Source: Planctomicrobium sp. (GTDB taxonomy: Bacteria > Planctomycetota > Planctomycetia > Planctomycetales > Planctomycetaceae). Taken from it: DNA of 6,289 nucleotides. Shown piece after piece: positions 1 through 3,680 of the stretch. Position 1 is the stretch's first letter, and each line of letters begins with the position of its first letter. The notes beneath the pieces are model-generated. The model worked only from the letters and a program-made list of their open reading frames with translations, did not search any database and was not told the origin of the DNA. A program made the position numbers and the translations under genes. The stretch spans positions 1 through 6,289 of the forward strand of contig JAJDEL010000456.1 in assembly GCA_029259835.1 (NCBI GenBank). The letters are read 5' to 3'.

Positions 1-1080
1 GCGGTCAAGGATGTCCGAGTTTGGGCACTCTTCTTTATCTATGCAGCCTGCTTCGGGATCGAATTGACGATCAATAACATCGCTGCGATTTATTACATGG
101 ATCACTTTGACCTCGGTCTGAAAACCGCTGGTCTGGTCGCTGGTCTCTTTGGATTGATGAATATCTTCGCCCGAACGACAGGCGGTTTTATCAGCGATAA
201 ATTCGTTAAGAAGGGTGGCCTGAAAGGGCGCGTTCGCTGGCTGTTTATTGCATTGCTGATTGAAGGTGTGGCTTTGCTGTTTTTCTCGCAAATGCGAGTG
301 CTGGCATTTGCGATCCCAGCCATGGTTGTCTTCAGTATGTTCGTACAGATGTCGGAAGGAGCGACGTATTCCATCGTTCCGTTCATCAATAAAAAAGCAC
401 TCGGTGCCGTTTCCGGTATTGTTGGAGCCGGTGGGAACATGGGTGCTGTCTGTGCTGGATTTTTATTCCGCTCCGAACACATCTCATATCCTCAAGCACT
501 GATGATTCTTGGTTTTCTAGTGACCGGCTTTGCGTTCTTTACCTTCCTGGTGAGATTCAGCACCGCCGATGAAGAGGAAGCCGCTCGTGAATTCGAAGCA
601 GCGATGGCGCGCCGCCGGGAAGATCATCAGGTACGTCCAGCAAGACCAAGCCTCATTCCTGGTCTCGCTCTTCTACGTCCGATGGATGCGTTGCGAATCT
701 ATCTTGGGATAGCGTTAGTCGTGAAGGGTGTTTTCTTCATTATGGACATGGCGGATTTAGAAGCCAAGCTTGGTACCGGCATGGGTGAAGTTCAAAACCT
801 GATTGCCTGGGCAGTTGTGTTTGCACACGTTGTTGGTGGTGCCAGTCTCGCCATGGGGTTTGTGACGCGAGTCTCTGCCGGCCTGAACGCGCTCATCCTG
901 TTCGGTGCCGTCGTCCTCAGCATGAATGGTTCCAGCGGCGGACTGCTGGCAAATGTCGATTTTCAGTTTACCTTCTTTGTGTTTTTCTGCTTAATCCTGC
1001 TTGTTTGGCGAGGAGCAGGACCATTATCTCTGGACCACTTTGTACACGCTGAAAACGAAAAAGAATTGGCCTCAATATGA
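1..1080 (+). CDS. NRT2/NrtP-type nitrate/nitrite MFS transporter with C-terminal DoxX domain (5' partial)
   Basis: Open from the first base, so the N-terminal part (probably six or so helices) lies outside the window; 359 residues are visible. Residues 1-185 are the C-terminal half of a major facilitator. The CFGIELTINN stretch (residues 18-27), followed by AGLFGLMNIFART and GGFISD, is typical of NRT2/NrtP nitrate porters. SGIVGAGGNMG (about 138-148) is the glycine-rich NNP signature in a late helix. A charged linker (about 188-215, many E, R and A) leads to a second hydrophobic block (about 230-345). That block has the DoxX pattern: RIYLGIALVVKG, a helix with HVVGGASLAMGFVTR, and a terminal GAGPLSLD. 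Known roles: NNP proteins move nitrate or nitrite across the inner membrane; DoxX is a small four-helix membrane domain, some relatives being thiosulfate:quinone oxidoreductase subunits. The fusion's function is not known to me. No frameshift is seen at the junction. The TTG at 64 is internal, not a start. A second nitrate porter follows 51 bases downstream, probably in the same operon. Confidence 0.88.
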   Translation, partial: AVKDVRVWALFFIYAACFGIELTINNIAAIYYMDHFDLGLKTAGLVAGLFGLMNIFARTTGGFISDKFVKKGGLKGRVRWLFIALLIEGVALLFFSQMRVLAFAIPAMVVFSMFVQMSEGATYSIVPFINKKALGAVSGIVGAGGNMGAVCAGFLFRSEHISYPQALMILGFLVTGFAFFTFLVRFSTADEEEAAREFEAAMARRREDHQVRPARPSLIPGLALLRPMDALRIYLGIALVVKGVFFIMDMADLEAKLGTGMGEVQNLIAWAVVFAHVVGGASLAMGFVTRVSAGLNALILFGAVVLSMNGSSGGLLANVDFQFTFFVFFCLILLVWRGAGPLSLDHFVHAENEKELASI

Positions 1081-1115
1081 CCATTCAACTTCAAGATTCA
1101 AATTGTATTACATCG

Positions 1116-1121
1116 TAAGGA
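1116..1121 (+). promoter_or_regulatory. Ribosome binding site of the narK gene
   Basis: TAAGGA lies 10 bases upstream of the ATG at 1132 and is the only purine-rich Shine-Dalgarno-like match in the 51-base spacer. It supports that ATG as the start. The ATG at 1121 is out of frame with narK. No promoter or terminator is evident in the spacer, which fits co-transcription with the upstream transporter. Confidence 0.5.
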
Positions 1122-1131
1122 TGAATTAATT

Positions 1132-2724
1132 ATGGCCAAAACTCCACAACACTGGGATGTTGAAGACGAAGCCTTTTGGGAATCCGAAGGCAAGCAGATC
1201 GCGAATCGTAACCTTTGGGTTTCGATTCCGAATCTGCTTTGCGGGTTCTCCGTGTGGCTGTATTGGGGCATGATCGCCAAGACAATGCAGAAACTGCATT
1301 TTGCGAATCCCGAGCTTTTCAATTTCACTTTCCGTAACGACGGTCAACCTTATGACGAAGCTGGCTATCGGGCCTTGCTCTTTACACTTCCAGCGGTTGC
1401 TGGTTTGGCCGGGGCAACTCTGCGAATTCCGAACTCATTCATGATCGCAATCTGTGGTGGTCGGAATGTGAAATTCATGACAACTGTCATGCTGATTATT
1501 CCTGCGGTGCTGGCAGGAATTGCGATGCAAGACCCAACGACATCATTTGGAGTTTTCATTGCCCTGTCGGCAATGTCTGGAGTTGGTGGAGGAGCGTTCG
1601 CTTCGAGTATGTCGAACATCTCGTTCTTCTTCCCGAAACGAATGCAAGGCTTGGCACTGGGGCTGAACGCTGGTCTTGGTAACGCTGGCGTGAGCGCGAT
1701 GCAGTTCCTGATTCCCTGGGCGATCACCTTCGGAATGTTTGGCGCGATTGGCGGCGATCCGCAAGAGTTCCTTGTCGATGGAACAGTGAAGCAGTTATGG
1801 ATTCAAAACGCCGCGATGGTCTGGGTTCCGATCATGACCGTTCTGGCGGTGTTGGCCTGGGTCTTCATGAATAACCTGCCACAACATAAATGTGGACCAA
1901 CGCCAGCGGCGATTGGAAAGTATTTGTGGTTGCAGGCGATTGGCTTTATTGGGGCTGCCGTAGGGATCGGAATGTTGGTCTTTGTGGAACTCCCCGTCCC
2001 GGAACTGGTGAGGATTTTCCTCGTCCTGGTCGTCGCAGTGGTTGTCACGATGCTGGGGATGAAGTTCGCGACTCCGAAGACGATTCAGGAACCTCTCGAC
2101 AAACAGTTTGCAATTTTCAGCAACAAGCATACCTGGGCAATGACTTGGCTCTACGTGATGACATTCGGTTCATTCATCGGCTATGCCAACGCATTTCCAA
2201 AACTCCTGGACGACGTTTTCGTGACTTCCACAAATGGTCTGATCACTTCGCACTACATATGGATTGGTGCAGCTGTGGGTGCGTTCATTCGTCCTGTAGG
2301 TGGATGGCTGTCAGATAAGTTGGGAGGTGCAAGAGTCACCCAATGGGACACTTGGATCATGGTTGCTTCCACAATACTGGCCGGGTACATCGTGTCACTC
2401 GCTGGAAAGAGTGAAACACCAGAGAAGTATTTCATCCCGTTCCTGCTCACGTTCATCGTGCTGTTTGCAACAACGGGAATCGGCAACGGCTCCACCTTCC
2501 GAATGATTCCGATCATCTTTTCCAAAGAACAAGCCGGTCCTGTTCTCGGCTGGACATCAGCTATTGCCGCATATGGGGCTTATTTGATTCCTAAGATTTT
2601 CGCGACACAAATCAAAGCTGGAACACCTGAATACGCCCTGTACGGTTTCGCCGTTTACTACGCGAGTTGCCTCGGTGTGAACTGGTGGTTCTATGCGAGA
2701 GCCAATGCCGAAATGAAATGTTGA
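1132..2724 (+). CDS. narK: NarK-family nitrate/nitrite transporter (14-helix variant)
   Basis: Complete 530-residue inner-membrane transporter of the NNP family, expected to exchange nitrate for nitrite or import nitrate with protons. The match to E. coli NarK (463 residues, recalled) is clear. GATLRIPNSF holds R98, equivalent to substrate-binding Arg89. FIRPVGGWLSDKLGG holds R387, equivalent to Arg305, within an MFS loop motif. GLNAGLGNAG (177-186) is the first nitrate signature, and GIGNGSTFRMIP (449-460) plus TSAIAAYGAYLIPK (475-488) form the C-terminal signature region. Unlike E. coli NarK, residues about 262-310 between helices 6 and 7 add two hydrophobic segments, giving about 14 predicted helices. 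The loop after FRMIP is short, where E. coli has a charged insert. The N-terminus (1-30) is charged and cytosolic. The ATG is backed by TAAGGA 10 bases upstream. It lies 51 bases after an NRT2-like porter, so the pair may divide nitrate uptake and nitrite export. Direction of transport cannot be read from sequence. Confidence 0.93.
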   Translation: MAKTPQHWDVEDEAFWESEGKQIANRNLWVSIPNLLCGFSVWLYWGMIAKTMQKLHFANPELFNFTFRNDGQPYDEAGYRALLFTLPAVAGLAGATLRIPNSFMIAICGGRNVKFMTTVMLIIPAVLAGIAMQDPTTSFGVFIALSAMSGVGGGAFASSMSNISFFFPKRMQGLALGLNAGLGNAGVSAMQFLIPWAITFGMFGAIGGDPQEFLVDGTVKQLWIQNAAMVWVPIMTVLAVLAWVFMNNLPQHKCGPTPAAIGKYLWLQAIGFIGAAVGIGMLVFVELPVPELVRIFLVLVVAVVVTMLGMKFATPKTIQEPLDKQFAIFSNKHTWAMTWLYVMTFGSFIGYANAFPKLLDDVFVTSTNGLITSHYIWIGAAVGAFIRPVGGWLSDKLGGARVTQWDTWIMVASTILAGYIVSLAGKSETPEKYFIPFLLTFIVLFATTGIGNGSTFRMIPIIFSKEQAGPVLGWTSAIAAYGAYLIPKIFATQIKAGTPEYALYGFAVYYASCLGVNWWFYARANAEMKC

Positions 2725-2734
2725 TGAGGGGAGA

Positions 2735-2758
2735 AGTGGGTAGTTGTTAGTGGGTAGG
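2735..2758 (+). repeat. Heptamer array, outer left arm (AGTGGGT)
   Basis: Three 7-base units run head to tail: AGTGGGT (2735-2741), a degenerate AGTTGTT (2742-2748) and AGTGGGT (2749-2755), followed by AGG. Bases 2748-2758 (TAGTGGGTAGG) are an exact inverted copy of 2949-2959, about 190 bases downstream. The array starts 10 bases after the narK stop codon. Confidence 0.7.
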
Positions 2759-2771
2759 AAAGAAGTTACTC

Positions 2772-2796
2772 GTTCCTAAGCAGAAGCTCTGGGAAC
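2772..2796 (+). repeat. GTTCC...GGAAC hairpin downstream of narK
   Basis: GTTCC (2772-2776) pairs with GGAAC (2792-2796). The stem can continue through a T-G wobble and an A-T pair, a single bulged C (2789), then AGC/GCT around an AGAA loop (2782-2785). It sits 48 bases after the narK stop. It could help end the transporter transcript or protect its 3' end, but no T-run follows, so it is not a standard intrinsic terminator. It may instead be a dispersed repeat of the CGTTCC...GGAACG kind, which I recall from planctomycete and cyanobacterial intergenic DNA. Confidence 0.4.
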
Positions 2797-2820
2797 AAGA
2801 GAGAATTTTCAGTCAGGATT

Positions 2821-2855
2821 TGTCAATAGTTATTTGTCAATTGTCAATTGTCATT
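2821..2855 (+). repeat. Heptamer array, inner left arm (TGTCAAT)
   Basis: Five consecutive 7-base units: TGTCAAT, AGTTATT (degenerate), TGTCAAT, TGTCAAT, TGTCATT. The last unit with its preceding T (TTGTCATT, 2848-2855) is an exact inverted copy of AATGACAA at 2906-2913. Read on the minus strand the units contain TTGACA, but no matching -10 element or minus-strand gene supports a promoter. Confidence 0.75.
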
Positions 2856-2905
2856 GGAAAACCGGTTGTCGAAGTTGTTTGCCTGACTCACAGCTTTTAC
2901 TTCCG

Positions 2906-2926
2906 AATGACAAATGCGGAATGACA
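2906..2926 (+). repeat. Heptamer array, inner right arm (AATGACA)
   Basis: Three in-phase 7-base units: AATGACA (2906-2912), AATGCGG (2913-2919, degenerate) and AATGACA (2920-2926). AATGACA is the reverse complement of TGTCATT, the last unit of the array at 2821-2855, so the two arrays face each other across about 50 bases. That central segment contains the 8-base palindrome AACCGGTT (2860-2867). Confidence 0.65.
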
Positions 2927-2948
2927 CCAGTAAACGGTTACGAGATTA

Positions 2949-2966
2949 CCTACCCACTACCCACTA
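2949..2966 (+). repeat. Heptamer array, outer right arm (ACCCACT)
   Basis: CCT is followed by two exact units ACCCACT (2952-2958 and 2959-2965) and an A. The unit is the reverse complement of AGTGGGT in the array at 2735-2758, with an 11-base perfect match between 2949-2959 and 2748-2758. It ends 50 bases before the actA start codon, so a fold joining the two outer arms would fall in or near the actA 5' leader. Confidence 0.7.
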
Positions 2967-2978
2967 AAAAGAACTGAA

Positions 2979-3017
2979 ATGAATCAACGCACACTGCGTA
3001 ATACCGGAGGAGACTGA
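2979..3017 (+). other. 12-codon mini-ORF overlapping the actA start
   Basis: ATG at 2979 opens a 12-codon frame (MNQRTLRNTGGD) ending in TGA at 3015-3017. The last base of the stop is the first base of the actA ATG (TGATG). Only a weak purine stretch (AAAAAGAA) lies upstream. It could be a leader peptide that couples translation to actA, but a chance reading frame is just as plausible given its length. Confidence 0.15.
3006..3012 (+). promoter_or_regulatory. Strong ribosome binding site of actA
   Basis: GGAGGAG is an almost full Shine-Dalgarno sequence, 4 bases before the ATG at 3017 (6 bases if GGAGG alone is counted). It is much stronger than those of the neighbouring genes and fixes the actA start. 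It suggests high translation of the ACIII operon's first gene. Confidence 0.75.
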
Positions 3018-3670
3018 TGCAACGGATCATCATTACTGTGATTCTGTTGATCGGATTGTTCTATACCCTGATTGTCTTGGGGTCTGGGATGGATGAATGG
3101 AAGACGCCTGGCAACCAACAGGGGTATTCCCCTGAACAACCGATTTTGTATTCACATCGCTTGCATGCAGGCGAGCTTGGGATCGACTGCAAGTTTTGTC
3201 ATTCGGCTGCTGAACATGGTCGCCATGCAGGCATTCCGTCGACCGACGTTTGCATGAAGTGTCATAAGTACGTCACCAGTTCGTTCGATGCACTTCAAGA
3301 TGAAATCGAAAAGGCAGATAGCGAAAAACGGAAGCCGCAGACGATCGTCTCTGCGGAGTTGCAAAAACTGTTCGACACGCTCGACATGAAAGACGTCAAG
3401 TCCGCAGAACCGGGACCGGAGGCGAAGTCCATTCCCTGGGTTCGCGTTCACAATCTTCCGGACTACGTTTACTTCGACCACAGCGCTCACATCACCGCGG
3501 GCGTGACTTGTCAAAAGTGTCACGGTCCAGTGGAGTCGATGGAACGTGTCCGTCAATTCGAGTCACTCTCGATGGGTTGGTGCGTGCAATGCCATCGCGA
3601 AGCAACCGAAAACGGAATTGATGGTCATCCGGTCAAAGCCTCTCTTGACTGCACAACGTGCCACTATTGA
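3017..3670 (+). CDS. actA: Alternative complex III subunit ActA, pentaheme cytochrome c
   Basis: A 217-residue membrane-anchored multiheme cytochrome c. ActA carries electrons within ACIII, a quinol-oxidising complex that replaces cytochrome bc1, from the iron-sulfur subunit toward cytochrome c or a terminal oxidase. Residues 3-22 form one hydrophobic helix after a short basic N-terminus, acting as uncleaved anchor or signal; the rest is periplasmic. Five CXXCH heme-binding motifs are seen: CKFCH (58-62), CMKCH (79-83), CQKCH (165-169), CVQCH (189-193) and CTTCH (212-216). Histidines in YSHRLHAG (45-52) and FDHSAH (153-158) are likely distal heme ligands. A lysine- and glutamate-rich helical insert (about 88-135) separates hemes 2 and 3. 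Five hemes match the number known for ActA. The gene follows a repeat-rich spacer with its own strong ribosome site and sits 10 bases before actB, the usual ACIII order, so it probably opens the operon. Other cytochrome c7-type proteins are possible alternatives but the neighbour makes ActA very likely. Confidence 0.93.
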   Translation: MQRIIITVILLIGLFYTLIVLGSGMDEWKTPGNQQGYSPEQPILYSHRLHAGELGIDCKFCHSAAEHGRHAGIPSTDVCMKCHKYVTSSFDALQDEIEKADSEKRKPQTIVSAELQKLFDTLDMKDVKSAEPGPEAKSIPWVRVHNLPDYVYFDHSAHITAGVTCQKCHGPVESMERVRQFESLSMGWCVQCHREATENGIDGHPVKASLDCTTCHY

Positions 3671-3680
3671 GTTGCCCCAA

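Noticed and set aside
64..66. TTG as the start codon of the first transporter
   Set aside because: The frame is open and clearly homologous upstream to base 1 (FFIYAACFGIE is part of a helix that continues across 64), so the true start is outside the window.
1081..1131. Terminator or promoter between the two transporters
   Set aside because: No stem-loop with a T-run and no convincing -35/-10 pair is visible in these 51 bases.
2821..2855. Minus-strand promoter from repeated TTGACA boxes
   Set aside because: TTGACA arises from the heptamer period on the reverse strand; no suitably spaced TATAAT-like box or minus-strand gene was found.
2735..2966. CRISPR array
   Set aside because: The repeat units are only 7 bases, adjacent without unique spacers, and differ between sub-arrays.
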